Assembly: GCA_032768795.1 (NCBI GenBank)
Contig: CP136495.1
Span: 1,490,501-1,554,500, forward strand
Length of the DNA: 64,000 nt
DNA from: Tremella fuciformis
Lineage: Eukaryota; Basidiomycota; Tremellomycetes; Tremellales; Tremellaceae
Reading direction: 5' to 3'
The notes beneath the pieces were generated by a model. It was not told the DNA's origin, searched no databases, and worked only from the letters and a program-made list of their open reading frames with translations. Below, piece by piece: positions 40,118 to 51,147 of the stretch. The position numbers and the translations under genes are program-made. Position 1 is the stretch's first letter, and the number at the start of each line of letters is the position of its first letter.

Positions 40118-40761
40118 TGCTCAACTCAGCAATCGCTCGTGGGGCGCCCACCGCTGTACCTACGTGAGACCCCTCCTGTACTGCTGTACCACGCCATGTC
40201 ATTGATCTGGATGTGCTGTGCCATTTATCCAGCGGAGTGAAGGGAGAACCAGCCGAAGCAAGCTCTAGGGCCCGTTTCCCTTGCTAATGGGGCGGGAATG
40301 GTGATAAATGAGCGAGTGGTGGTCACCTCAGTCTCGTGCTGACCCAGTGAAGACTGCGGAGTCCACAACTGCGAGGCGTTCCACTGTAGTTCTACCGCGA
40401 CGCATACTCATTGCTAGTGACCAGCGGCTGGGTGAGTCGTCGGCTTACATCATTATACGCGGTCAAGCGGGTATGACCATTATCTTTGAGACCTGGCGTT
40501 TCTACCGGACAGAGGTGCAAGACCTGTCAGCGGTCAGGAGCCTGTTGCCTTTAGGAGGGTTAAGCGGGCGCGGCCCAGCTAGCAACGTGCAATTGGGCGA
40601 TGATAAGCTTGTGTCGATAGCCCTTAAGCTTACTCGTGGAGTCCGATCACACTGCATGCTAGAACGTACTTGTGCTATATGTTCACCGTAGTACAGGCAG
40701 GACGAAGGTACGGGACCATTGATCCTCCCACAAGCCTCGCTTTTCTCTGTGCATGCGTGCT
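40118..40761. other. Spacer between convergent F6 and F7
   Basis: About 640 bp; no supported gene. Confidence 0.5.
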
Positions 40762-41660
40762 CTAAGCGTAGGCCACCCATCTCTGTGACGGTAAGCAATG
40801 TCAAGCATGAATCGAGACAGGAGAGGACTTTCCTCTCCGGGCCCGGACCCTCGATACGCCTGGGCGTGTATCTGGAACAGCAGCGATTCCCATCGTGCGG
40901 CAGTCATATGCTCGGGTCCAAAGTCGGCACAGGCTTCCGAGCAAGGTTCGCCATTTGCCTTTCCGCAGGCTATTTCGGATGGACGAAGCTCGGTACCCAT
41001 GTCAAGCAGCAGAGGCCACACTTTGGCGCGCCTGGCAACCGTCGCTCGGATCTTCGTATCGGCGCTAGGAAAGATTTTCAATTCCGCTGGCTGTTCATGC
41101 ACAATTACTAGCCCGATCTTGAAAGCCTCGAGGATACCGCGGTCGTTCTGGGTACTGGCAGAGACAACAAATCTCGCACCCTGCTCAGTCAGGAAGGACT
41201 GGATACGAGCGCATTGTGCTTGAGGGATGATTTCCCCAGCTTCGGTCTTGGTCGGGCGGGTGATGTATGCCGGACCGTACGCGACTACAATTGGCTTGCA
41301 AGGGGCTGTGACTGAGCGTGACTGTCTAGTCTCGAGTCGCACGTCGAAGATGGTCTGGCGCAGCTTCCAGAACTGCGAGTGGCAGGGCTCGAGGTATATG
41401 AAAGTAGCTGGTTTGCCTTGATACAGACCCTGCTTGGCAGCTTGGAGCGTCACCCAAGTGTCGGCATTGAAACCAGGCCCGTGATAGCATGGACTCGAGG
41501 CAAGTTGTGGCATAGCGTACCGATGGGGCTTGATGCTCGTCGCTGGCATGATGCGTGTCATCAGCGACGCTCGCTGCACACGATGCCAGATGGAGTCGCC
41601 GGCTTTTGCCATGGTCTTGGGCGTGGCTTCAGTTACACCTGTAGAGTCGGACATGTTCAT
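40762..41660 (-). CDS. F7: family member, subfamily I, with a damaged last splice donor
   Basis: Starts at the ATG at 41660 (MNMSDSTGV). Landmarks: WHRVQRASLMTRIMP, VTLQAAKQGLYQGKPATFIYL, FDVRL, VVAYGPAYITRP, KIGLVIVHEQPAELKIFPS, and signature C-x7-C-x3-C-ADFGPEHMTAARW. The expected last exon exists at 40762-40782 (RWVAYA, stop), preceded by CACAG. Its donor at 40832 reads GAAAGT instead of GTAAGT. If the 50-nt intron is retained, the frame runs on to 40683 with an unrelated tail. Either a rare non-canonical intron or a degenerating gene. Up to the donor the gene is open (276 codons). Confidence 0.8.
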
Positions 41661-42087
41661 TTCGCACGATACGATGCGAAGGAATGAGCTAAACAAGAGG
41701 TAAGGAGGCTTCACTTTTCTGCGCCTCGGGCGACGCGTGTCTCTGGCAGACTTGATCCACACGCTGACGTCAAGCTCGGTTGGAAGGCATGACCTTTTGC
41801 GCGCGATTGAACCGCCACACCGCCACACCGCCACACTGCCACACTGCCACACTGCCACACTGCACACTGCACGCTGCCACACGAGGTTGGTTCCGCCTCT
41901 GTCGGAGCAGCAATTGGCGGCGAGCAGGAATACAGCACATTCTTCCTGCTAGCAGCAGCCTTGGAGCCCGTAATGCATGCAGAAGGGTCTTTGAATGTGA
42001 CATACATCGCGCTGAACAGCTGACCGTACCACCCAGTCTATCGATGTCTGGTGCCAGATGGCACGCAGTCCGGCGATGGAGGGCCAG
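41661..42087. other. Spacer between F7 and F8, with octamer repeat
   Basis: Upstream of F7 and downstream of F8. Holds the CCACACTG array at 41812-41880; no gene. Confidence 0.55.
41812..41880. repeat. CCACACTG octamer tandem repeat (second array)
   Basis: Three GCCACACC-type units followed by GCCACACT units and decayed copies, in the same sense as the array at 871-934. Located about 150 bp upstream of the F7 start. Confidence 0.85.
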
Positions 42088-42947
42088 CTACGCAGGAGTC
42101 ATACGGTGCACCCAAGTCTAGCGCATATGAGTATAACGACGGAGGACCGAGGCGTGCTCACGTTGACAGCCGGGTTGGGGTCGAAGCTGGAGAGGCTGAA
42201 GGCGTTCAGGAGCTCCTTCCACCTGACAGTTGTCAAATGCTCCGAGCCGAAGTCGTTGCATGTCGCATGACAGGCGTCGTCTCCCTGTCGGGCGCAAGTC
42301 ACAAGCTCGTCCCTCGATTGCAATGTGGGGTCGAGGATCAACGGGTACAACCTTGTACGCTGGAAGACTCGTGCTCGGCGCTTCTCACTCATGCTGGGTG
42401 TGACGGTGAGAATGAAAGTGTCGAGGTAAACCACTACGACTGCGAAGCGGAACACTCTGGACATGACCCGATTCTTGTCCGGGCTGTTGCGGAGCAGCAA
42501 AAGCAAGCCTCGTTTCGTCTCGAACATGTCGACGCCTGAGATGCTTGTGGTCGCCATGGAATCAGGCCGAGAGACAGAATTTGCCAAGTGGGCGGGCCCG
42601 TATGCGCCGAAGTGAGGTCCGAAGCTGTCACTAGTGCTTCTTGTGGTCGGATACAGCCTGATTTCGAAGCATATCACGTCGCTTCGCACCAAAGGGTTGA
42701 TGCTGACCTGGAATCTGAGGAGAGCGGCCGAATGTCCACCAAACGAGCCCTGCTTGATACTCTCTATGTCAACAATGATGGATTCTGGTGTGCCGCTTGG
42801 GGAAGGAGCGGTGGCGATTGCATTGGTTCGTCTCGCGTCACTGTTGATGGGAGGTCCCACGGTGACTATAGGCCACCCGCGCTGCACTTTGTGCCATAAG
42901 GTCATGCCTGCTCGTATTTGTGCTTTGGCTGTGCTTCCCGTGGTCAT
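42088..42947 (-). CDS. F8: family member, subfamily I
   Basis: Exon 1 42947-42162 from the ATG at 42947 (MTTGSTAKAQIRAG), 44-nt intron (42118-42161), last exon 42117-42088 encoding TWVHRMTPA; 271 aa. Landmarks: LWHKVQRGWPI, VDIESIKQGSFGGHSAALLRF, CFEIRL, FGAYGPAHLANS, FRFAVVVVYLDTFILTVTPS, FQRTRLYPL, signature C-x7-C-x3-C-NDFGSEHLTTVRW (HL instead of HM). Close to F13 in the C-terminal half (both have DLVTCAR/DTCDR-x-GE/DACHxTCND). Confidence 0.88.
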
Positions 42948-43773
42948 TTTCGAGCTCACTACGCATCAGCGATACACAATCGTGTGCTACGGACCGACCC
43001 ACTTTGACTTTGACGCACAATTGGGTGTAGGTCAGAGTTGGAAGAGAGCGAGAATTGAGGTAGTTGACGGAAGGTATCGTGAGAGGACGGGCTTTCCGCC
43101 GATCCGCCGGGAAAACACGTTGTTCGCTGCTCCTCGAAATTCTAGCGTGGTGTACCCTTTGTACGCCAGTGTGGAGTGTGTGTGCCCGGACGGAGATGGT
43201 GGTCCGCAATGCTGATGGTGTTCACTCTCTCAAGGCGCAGATAAGGGAGGTGCGGAGCCTTTTGAGTCACCTCTTTGAGCCTTCAGGATCATCAGCTGCA
43301 GGATTTGGCTGAGAGACGGCCTCTAAACCTGTTTTAAACGGCAAGATACACTGATAATACTGTGTCACTCTGCTCGAGCTTTTACCTCGACGTGCAAATG
43401 ACCTTACTCGGTCAGCATCTCGCTCGGCAAACTCGCGGCCGAAGAGGGATTGAGGTTTAGAAGTTTGGACGGTCCGTTGCACCTATAACACGCTGACGTC
43501 GTGCCGCTTCTAGTGGATAGTTCCATGCGCGTATTGGCAGGCAAGGCCGTGCTTTGACTTCCCCCGGCTTGCTCCAGTCGCCCTCGAGACTACGGCTGTC
43601 TCAGACCTCTGCAACGACAGATTGCGCTCCCTGTCGCGATCGCTCCCCACCTTCCTGCGGTCTTCCTAGCCAATTCTTGCCAACTTCATTCGAATCTTTC
43701 TGCTCTTCGCCGGAACCATCTCGACGCGATACCCGGTGGCGAATCGACGCTGTGACTGGGTCGACCCGGAGCG
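42948..43773. other. Divergent promoter region between F8 and F9
   Basis: About 830 bp, no supported gene. Both neighbouring genes start outward from it. Confidence 0.5.
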
Positions 43774-45015
43774 ATGAGCAGCACCACCACCGCCGAGTCA
43801 GTGCTTCCTCCTCGGGCCCCCCTCCGAAACCTCCTGCAACTGTCCCGAGATACTCTTTTCAGCGCCATGACTGGCAATCGGTATGACCAGTCCTGCGTAC
43901 AGCTAGAGCTCGTCAAAGTCGGCACGTACGAGACTCATCCCGCAATGTTCGTCTTGTTCAAAGTCAGCCTCGCCCTCAGACAACTAGACCGGCTTCTGTT
44001 CGACATCTACTTCACCACTCCAAAGCCAGATATTGTGATGCAGGTCAAACAAAGCAGTGAGTACACCGTCATACTTGGGTATGTGGGGGCTGACCTAGAA
44101 GAACCAGCCCCCGCTCCTACTGGGAAGCGTTCGACCTGTTCATTCAGAACCCTTACGCGCAAGACGATGGCAGTCGTGCATCAAACTCATCTGCGTCGCT
44201 CTGTTCTCAAAGGTCAGATATATCAGAGCCTGGAACGCTACAAAAACGCACTTCTCCTTGGTCATGCAACCCCTTTCGAAGCCGGACAACCCGTTGTCGT
44301 CGCAACTGGGCCCTTTGTCGTTCAAGGACGATCGAGTAACGTCACACGCGAGGAAGATGTACAACTCAACGTCGAGCCATCGATCCCAACGCCCAACGGC
44401 CCTTTGAATCTGGGCGGCTACAGGAACACCTCCCGTGTGATTCACCCGGATACTCCTGGAGGCTCCATAACCACCACCATTCACGGATGGGGCATCCGAG
44501 TCGCCGTGGAGGCGGCGAATGTCGAAGGTCGACAGTACCCAGGAGTGTTTTCCATCGGGGTTGTACTTCAGCACACCGGCCCAGTCGACGTACTCGTTCT
44601 ACCGGCTTCGGGACTCGTCGAGCGACTGAAACCAGAGCTGGCTATCGTACACAGACTGCAAGACGACATGCAGGGCCGCAGATACCCGACCTGTTCCCAC
44701 TCCAGCACGAGTTCAGCGTCCTGTGGCGACACATGCAAGGAGTTCAACGATCTCCACATGTCAGACAGCGTTTGGAAAGGTTATTTGGCAGCGCACTGGC
44801 TGAAGAGTTGGGACGTGCCCTCTAATGAAGACGTGAGTGATCTAAAGTCGGTTGCATGACCTCATACTCGACAGGGCTGGGTGCAGTACTCTCATCGCAA
44901 ACTTCCCCCGCGGAATCCAAACCCGGATGGAACGGAAAAGAGGAAGATAGACTCCCCGCGGAATCCAAACCCAGACGAAACGGAGAAGAGGAAGATTGAC
45001 TGCGTGATTGCCTGA
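43774..45015 (+). CDS. F9: family member, subfamily III, with a duplicated C-terminal tail
   Basis: Exons 43774-44056, 44099-44832 and 44875-45015 with introns of 42 and 42 nt; 385 aa. The first intron is at the same place as in F14. Landmarks: CVQLELVKVGTYETHPAMFVLFKVSL, PVVVATGPFVV, GVFSIGVVLQHTGPVDVLVLP, and signature C-x9-C-x3-C-KEFNDLHMSDSVW. The last exon starts GWVQYSHRKLP and then has two 16-residue units (PRNPNPDxTEKRKID-) from a 48-bp tandem duplication at 44908-45003. This makes a longer, basic tail than in other members, ending CVIA. Convergent with F10. Confidence 0.87.
44908..45003 (+). repeat. 48-bp tandem duplication in F9 last exon
   Basis: Units 44908-44955 and 44956-45003 match at most positions and keep the frame. 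Confidence 0.95.
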
Positions 45016-45287
45016 CTCACCGCAAGACGAGCTGTGCGTGGATCATGTTGCAGCAATTATCATGACAGTATGCAAAGTGAACCGTCTATGACACGAGCAC
45101 AGCCATCGAACACGAGTGAGACTTGCGGACATACATAGCAAAGAAAATCAGTCTACCTGTACACCCCAGGCGGCGGGGCGGTCGCTCTGACGGTGTGAGC
45201 ATAGGCGCGGAATAGCGCTGTAATATATCGCAAGAGGCTCTGCAGTCACGTACACTGAAGCCGTGTCGCTTCTGGCAGGGCGACCCC

Positions 45288-46183
45288 CTAAGGCAGAGGG
45301 AGATTGCGCCCCCAGGCCTGCTTTTCAGCTTGTGCCCTTCGTGAAAGGGCAGACCCACGCTCTCGTCTGGCTTCCCACGGAAAGCTTTGAGCTCCAGTCT
45401 CGCAAGAATGGATTTCCATCTGGCGGGAGTCATGTGACCTGGACCAAAGTCGTTGCAACTTGGATGACATCCTCCTTCCTGCTGATTGTCGCACGTTCCA
45501 ATAGAGTACAGCTCCCCCATGCTATCGACGATGAGCGGCCATATTTTGGTTCGAAGAAAGATGCTGAATCGCCGATGATGGGTCACGCTGGGGAAGATAC
45601 GCAGCTGTACGGGTGCATGGTGAACCAGAACAAAGCCGAAATTGATCACTCTCGGGACTCCAGTGCGCTGGTACGAACGTGGACGAGCATTGACCTGCAA
45701 GCCGTGCTCGGTTGTCTGAATGTCGATCGCCCCGGGAATTGCACGGCCGTCGGCGGGCCATCGTGAAGAGACACCGGGAATCTCAACGATCTCGGCCGGG
45801 GCATATGCCGCTACATGCCAGCTAGTTGGCGTGCCGGAGCCTTTGATCTTCTTGTCCAGGGAGCTGATGCGTATGCTGAAGCAGGAGAGGGGAAAGTATG
45901 ACGAGACTGTCCAGTTTATCTCGAGGAGCAGCAAGGAGGCGGGTTGTGAGTGGTACGTTCCTTGTTTGACATTCTCCAGCCTGACCTGGATGCCTGCGTC
46001 ATCGCGAAAGCTGCTGGGGTGTTCAGCAAGGCGGGGGGAATAGCTGGGGATCTGCTCGATAGTGGACATCATACGTGTGAATGGCCAACACCGCTGAGCC
46101 TTGTCCCAGATAGTACGGCCAGGCTCTCCCTCACATCTCCCGAGCCTGTGGTTGCGGTTGGCAGTGAGATCCAGTGGACGCAT
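45288..46183 (-). CDS. F10: family member, subfamily I
   Basis: Exon 1 46183-45359 from the ATG at 46183 (MRPLDLTANRNH), 41-nt intron (45318-45358, GTGGGT donor), last exon 45317-45288 encoding AWGRNLPLP, where the usual WVxY is WGRN; 284 aa. Landmarks: IWDKAQRCWPFTRMM, VRLENVKQGTYHSQPASLLLL, FSIRI, VAAYAPAEIVE (YAP for YGP), INFGFVLVHHAPVQLRIFPS, signature C-x7-C-x3-C-NDFGPGHMTPARW. Alternative: without splicing, the frame runs to 45086 with an unrelated tail. The spliced form is preferred because size and position match its relatives. Confidence 0.85.
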
Positions 46184-46556
46184 CTTCGTAGAGTGTGAGA
46201 GCGAGCAGGTATACGCCACTTGGCGCAGAAAAGGGGTGGCGACGGAGCTCAGTATTGGGTCCAGAGGTGACTAATGACGAGAAACGTGTATTGCAAGACA
46301 GACCATGTGAATGGCGCATGGGCAGTTAACAGCTTCCGAGCCTATCTGGGCGACATTCCGGGACCAGCAATCCGGAATCCGACAACGGCCTAGTCGAGAG
46401 CGCGGCGGGTCTGAGAGCAGATTGGGAGTCCTTCTCACTCCAGTATACTGTACGCGCATATGCATTGTGAACGGAAAAGAGTCGCGGATACATAGAAGAC
46501 AGATGATAGGCGAGGACATGGCCGGATATGTGCTTGGGAGCTGACATTCACCGGCT
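46184..46556. other. Spacer between F10 and F11
   Basis: About 370 bp; nothing supported. Confidence 0.5.
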
Positions 46557-47421
46557 CTACTGAGGTTTAGCGTATCGTACCCAAGCCTGTTGTTAGCAAT
46601 TGTATGAGAGACAGGATGGATTCACATTGTCGGGTCCATCTCCACTGTACTCCCAGATCCGATTGTCACCTAGCACTGCGCTCCATACTGCCGCAGTCAT
46701 ATGTTCGGGGCCGAAATCCGCGCAAGTATCCGAACACGGCCTGCCACGATCAAGTCCGCATGTTGTGACGTCGTTGAAGGCCGTAGAGAGGTCGACATCG
46801 AGGGGGTACACCCGTGTCTTTCTGAAAACACCCGCTCGGCCAAGTTTTCCGGTGGTAGGGACAATGGTGAGCTGAGCGATGGCGCTGTGAACGATGACAA
46901 GGCCAAATTGTATGGATATCGGAAAACCGCGGGGTTTGGTGCGGTCCAGGATCTCCATCATGAACCCGTCATCTTGTTGCCGGATCTCGACTCCGGGCAA
47001 AAGTCCCGGGCGGCGGAGGATAATAGATGATCGCCTCTTGTGGTCTCGTCAGCCGGCCTGGACCGAAGACCGCAATATAAGCGGAGCTCTTGGGACAGCA
47101 GGCGTGGCTTGGGCAAAGATCGATCTTGAAGCTGGTCTGAGATAGCTTGTACTCTTCGGAATGTAGAACCTCCAGCCGAACGAAAGTAGCGGGAGAGTGA
47201 TGGTATGTGCCTTGCTTTACGGCATCGAGTCGGACCGTGGCCGTGCCGAAGTTTGATGCACGCTGCAGTATAGGGCAGAAGGCAAGGAAGGTATCAAATC
47301 CTTCGGACATGTCGATGGGCGGCATGATTCGGGTGAAGAGGGAGGTGCGCTGTATTCTATGCCATTGAGTACGTTGGATCTCGCCCCCGGATGCCTTCTT
47401 CTGAGTTTGCCGGGCAGACAT
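46557..47421 (-). pseudogene. F11: family member, subfamily I, with a frameshift
   Basis: Starts at the ATG at 47421 (MSARQTQKKASGG). The first frame runs through WHRIQRTSLFTRIMPPIDMS, VRLDAVKQGTYHHSPATFVRL, FKIDL and VFGPGRLTRP. After YYPPPPGTF the frame changes near 46995-47004, and the rest (PGVEIRQQDDGFMMEI ... CADFGPEHMTAAVW) is in another frame. Exon length 46626-47421 is one base over a multiple of three, so one extra base is the simplest lesion. Intron 46587-46625 (39 nt) and last exon 46586-46557 (AWVRYAKPQ) are intact. Its relative F16 reads straight through the same place. A sequencing error cannot be excluded. Confidence 0.82.
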
Positions 47422-48208
47422 TTCAGCGGAGGTACGCCGCTTGCGAGCGAGGAAGGGAAGAACCGGCATCAGGCGATGAGCGCAGCGAGGATGATGAGTC
47501 ACCTCCGTCGTCTTTCCAGCACGAGTAAAGTAGAGAGATGGGGTGTCACTCTGGCACCACGCCCCTTCCTCGTGGTCTCCTCCGGACCAGTAGGGCACCG
47601 GGGGGCGAAAGAGTCGCCATCAGCGTAGAGCAGCCAGTCGGGAGGGAGAGTATACGGTTTCAGAGTCCGATATCCTATTGTATTCGTGATGCGCACCCCC
47701 AGTAGGTCGGCGCTGTGCAGGGGCAGAGAACTGGGTAAGGATACAAGCATCGCCGAGTGCCTACGGCCTAGTGTGTGTTCCTGAGTGTGAGGTGAGCCAT
47801 GCGCTGGCACATGAGGTATGTCTGGACACTGGCTTGATGACTCATCGAGTGCGCGCTGGGCTATAGGGGCAACGATGAGTGCTACCTGCGCAAGATGTTG
47901 AGCAAACTTTGCATGCTCGACATGACTCAGGCCTCATGTACTCTCGCCTGCGCCCGTCTAAGTCCAGAGTATCGGCATCACGGATCCGGGGAAAGTAGAA
48001 GGGAGGCGCACGAGCCAGTCGCACAATTGTGAATGGTCAGGCAGGAGTAGAACCCCAAGTTGAGCACGGCCTACGGGGAGCGGTGACAGTGTGGCAGTGG
48101 TGGATTGAGCGAGTACCTCTGGGCTATCAGTCGAATGATCAGAGACGATCCCACCCATTCGAAAGCTCACGGCCGCAGCCTTCCAAGACACTGCACCCTG
48201 AGCGTCCA
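47422..48208. other. Spacer between F11 and F12
   Basis: About 790 bp; no supported gene. The frame of F11 stays open upstream of its ATG but lacks family features. Confidence 0.5.
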
Positions 48209-49061
48209 TTAGTGTGCGGCAACGTACTCGACCCACCCCTGAGCGTCAGAAAGTAGCCTAGGGAGTGTGCTCACTGTTCCACTTGGATCCCCATCCCATT
48301 TGCCGAATCTGACGTGGCCCAACAGCGACTGCCATATGGCTGGAGTCATGTGTTCGGGGCCAAAGTCATCGCACGAGATATGGCAGCCTCCTTCTTCGCG
48401 TTGCCCGCGCTCGCAGGTCACCAGAGGTTGCACATCCTCCTCGTATTCTGGGTCTCCGTGTGAGATTTGAGAGTCCAGGTGGAGTGGTCGGATGCTGTTG
48501 CGTTGGAGGATGAATAAGCGGCGACAACTCGACATGCTGGGAAGGATAGCGAGTTGCGTATCGTGGCTGTTCACGACAACGCATGCGAAGTGTAGCCACG
48601 TCGGAACAACGTATGGGATGGTCTGGCGTGCATGAACACCCACTAGCGCTCCCCGTCTGGTGGGATAGGTGCATATTCGAGCCGGAGGGGCCAGACGTCG
48701 CTGCGCAGGATCGGAACGAGTATCGGCCTCTCCGATTTGAGAGGGGCCGAAGGCTGCAATAAACGGGGCACAGGCATTGTCGTGTTGATTGGATGAGCTC
48801 GCTGCATCCCGAACTACCCGAATCTCGAAATAGAATGAGTCGGATCGCATCTTTGGGGTGATAGTGACGTCGAACACCAAAGGAAGGCGGGAAGGGAGTC
48901 ATACCTTCTTTCGCCTTGACAACGGTGACCTGGATGCCGCCGTGAAGCCCGCTGGAGTCGGGTGCAGCGACCACGATCTTGTAGCAGTCGGTTTGCTGGC
49001 TCAAAGGTGCTCCATTTCGAGTCATAGGCCAAGCGCGTTGGAAACGATGCCAGAGGGACAT
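48209..49061 (-). pseudogene. F12: family member, subfamily I, with a frameshift
   Basis: Starts at the ATG at 49061 with WHRFQRAWPMTR. The first frame reaches VVKAKEGM; the family frame is then lost and resumes one frame over with LVFDVTITPKMRSDSFYFEIRV, FIAAFGPSQI and the signature C-x9-C-x3-C-DDFGPEHMTPAIW. The lesion lies in about 48882-48905. Exon 1 (48275-49061) is one base over a multiple of three. Intron 48239-48274 is 36 nt, the shortest here; the last exon 48238-48209 encodes GWVEYVAAH. A GTATGA at the shift could be read as an intron donor, but that would remove the conserved FDV strand, so a frameshift is favoured. Confidence 0.82.
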
Positions 49062-49558
49062 TCCCTGCTGCTTCTTGGCTAATCCGGGCTCCGTTGGGCT
49101 GTTGGCGCAGTGTTTAGCAAGTGATGGAGACCAAGTACCTGGCGCCTAGGATGAGCGGGGCCTTATGCTCGTCAATTTGATCAAAAGGCTCGAGCCGCAA
49201 GCCGGCTGTGGTCGTGCTTTGGCTTGCAACACGAGTCCAACCTCCCTGGTGCGGAATGGCACACTCAGGTTGCATGCCGCCTCATGACCCGCGACGGGAT
49301 CAAGCCACGATACCCGCATGGACGATGCTGTTCGGTGTGGAGATACAAACTTTCGCAATGCTCTGGAACTCGGACTCCCATCTCGAAGTCGGGAAAGTTC
49401 ACCGTCCAGCCCTTGATGGGGATGAACCGTGGCCGCAGCGAGAAATACAGGGTATACATGCGAGAATGGACAGACATCTGGGACGTCATGGAGGGTTTTT
49501 TTGGGAAGACTGACTGGGGCTGGACGTTGCTCTTCAATACATCGAGCTGCCATCGCCT
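49062..49558. other. Spacer between F12 and F13
   Basis: About 500 bp; open frames on both strands but none with family or other recognisable features. Confidence 0.5.
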
Positions 49559-50424
49559 TCACTTCCGCGGCAAGCCCGTGTGGTGTACCCAGACCTGAGT
49601 GTCAGCCTGAAGCGTCCCTATGGTCGACTCACGTTGCCGAGTGAGTCTCTGCTGAAAGTAGAAAGATCCCGATTCAAGGTGAGCGAAATCCACCTAGCCG
49701 CTGTCATATGATCCGGGCTGAGATCGTTGCAGGTCGAATGGCACGCCTGCTCGCCTTCGCGATCACAGGTGTCCACGTCGTCGCTGGTCTCGTACGCCAA
49801 GTCAAGAATGACGGGATGAAGCTGGGTGCGCCAGGGAACAATGGCTCGTTTCCTACCGCTGGTGCTCGGGATGACTGTGAGGATCACTGTCTGCGGATGC
49901 ACAATCACCAGCGCAAAGTTGAAGAACTTGGGCAGGTCGTTCATCCTCGCTTTGCTGTCTCGGACTACCACAAGCGCACCACCTTTGGTCTGGTGCATGG
50001 TGACGCTGGCGAGCTGGGCGGGATTTGTGGATTCTGGGAAGGCGGAGGATCCTTGCACTCGAGCTGGCCCGTAGGCAGCTACGTAAGGAGGAACTGCGCC
50101 TTCCGGCGTTTCCCCCTTTGATCTCGCAGTCACTCGGACTTCGAAACAGACCTCCGTCGCATATATGAGGGAGGAAATGCTGGCATGGAACACGACCAGA
50201 CTAGCTGGGTAGCCCGTGTAGGAGCCTTGTTTGAGTGTGGCCAGATCTACTGTGATTCCGTCGCGAAGGCAATTTGGCGTCGGCGCTATTGCTACTGTGC
50301 GAAGGCCTCGGGGGTTGTCATTTATGGCGTAGCATATTTTCGTCATTGGCCAGCTTCGTTGTATGCGGTGCCAGCACGAAAGACCGGTAACCGGAGCTGC
50401 ATGCTCAGGTGATTTCCCCGGCAT
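49559..50424 (-). CDS. F13: family member, subfamily I
   Basis: Exon 1 50424-49633 from the ATG at 50424 (MPGKSPEHAAPVTG), 38-nt intron (49595-49632), last exon 49594-49559 encoding VWVHHTGLPRK; 275 aa. Landmarks: CWHRIQRSWPMTK, VDLATLKQGSYTGYPASLVVF, CFEVRV, VAAYGPARVQG, FNFALVIVHPQTVILTVIPS, WRTQLHPV, signature C-x7-C-x3-C-NDLSPDHMTAARW (L for F after ND). Most like F8. Start faces F14. Confidence 0.88.
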
Positions 50425-51147
50425 GCTCGGATCCGCGAGAAAGCCCGCCGCTCTTGAATCTAGGACCAAACGAAGGGAGAGGATCAGGCGCAAGCCTTTT
50501 GGAAAGCGTAACAGGGAGGAAACTGAGATCGCAACATGAATACCTGGTGGAAGACGCTTCCTGCCCTAAAACCATCAATGGGAAACACGTTGTACGCTGA
50601 TTTCCCGAGCGAGCCGGATGTGGCAGTACGTCTGTGCCTGTCAATCAGTGATCAAGGGGCCTATACGGGTACAGATTGTCGTGTAAAAGGTTTCAATCCG
50701 TTGGGAGAGCCTTTCATAAGACTGTGAAAGAGCCAAATCGAGACAGATAGCGGGTGGCAGGTGCCGCGTCGACCTAGGAGGCATACAATGCAGGGACTGG
50801 GCAGATGCACACTCTTTCGCGCGAGTATTTGCCACATAGCGTGCGTTGCCATGTGACAATCGCACGGCCTAAGTCCTCAGTCCTCATTGCTTCCTGTAGG
50901 AAGCGAATCGCAATCCTGATAGATGTCCCAGGCGACCCTCTGTGCTAGCCTTCCTCCTGGCCCCTGTCCGACACTCCCAACTCGCTACCCGCTTCGCTTT
51001 GTCGTGCCACCAAGCCTTCCTGCTCACCTGGAAGTGTTATCTAGGCGCTTGAAGAATTGGACCTGGGATTCAGGTGAGCCTGGCTTGCTCCATGCGGTAC
51101 TTTCGATTGCCACGCCCGTGATGACCCCTCAGAGCATCCTTCTCATC
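50425..51147. other. Divergent promoter region between F13 and F14
   Basis: About 720 bp. No supported gene; an in-frame ATG for F14 at 51121 would extend that protein by nine residues. Confidence 0.5.

Noticed and set aside
48830..48910. Intron in F12 using GTATGA and a downstream AAAG
   Set aside because: It would delete the conserved FDVTITP strand and uses a poor acceptor; a frameshift is more likely.
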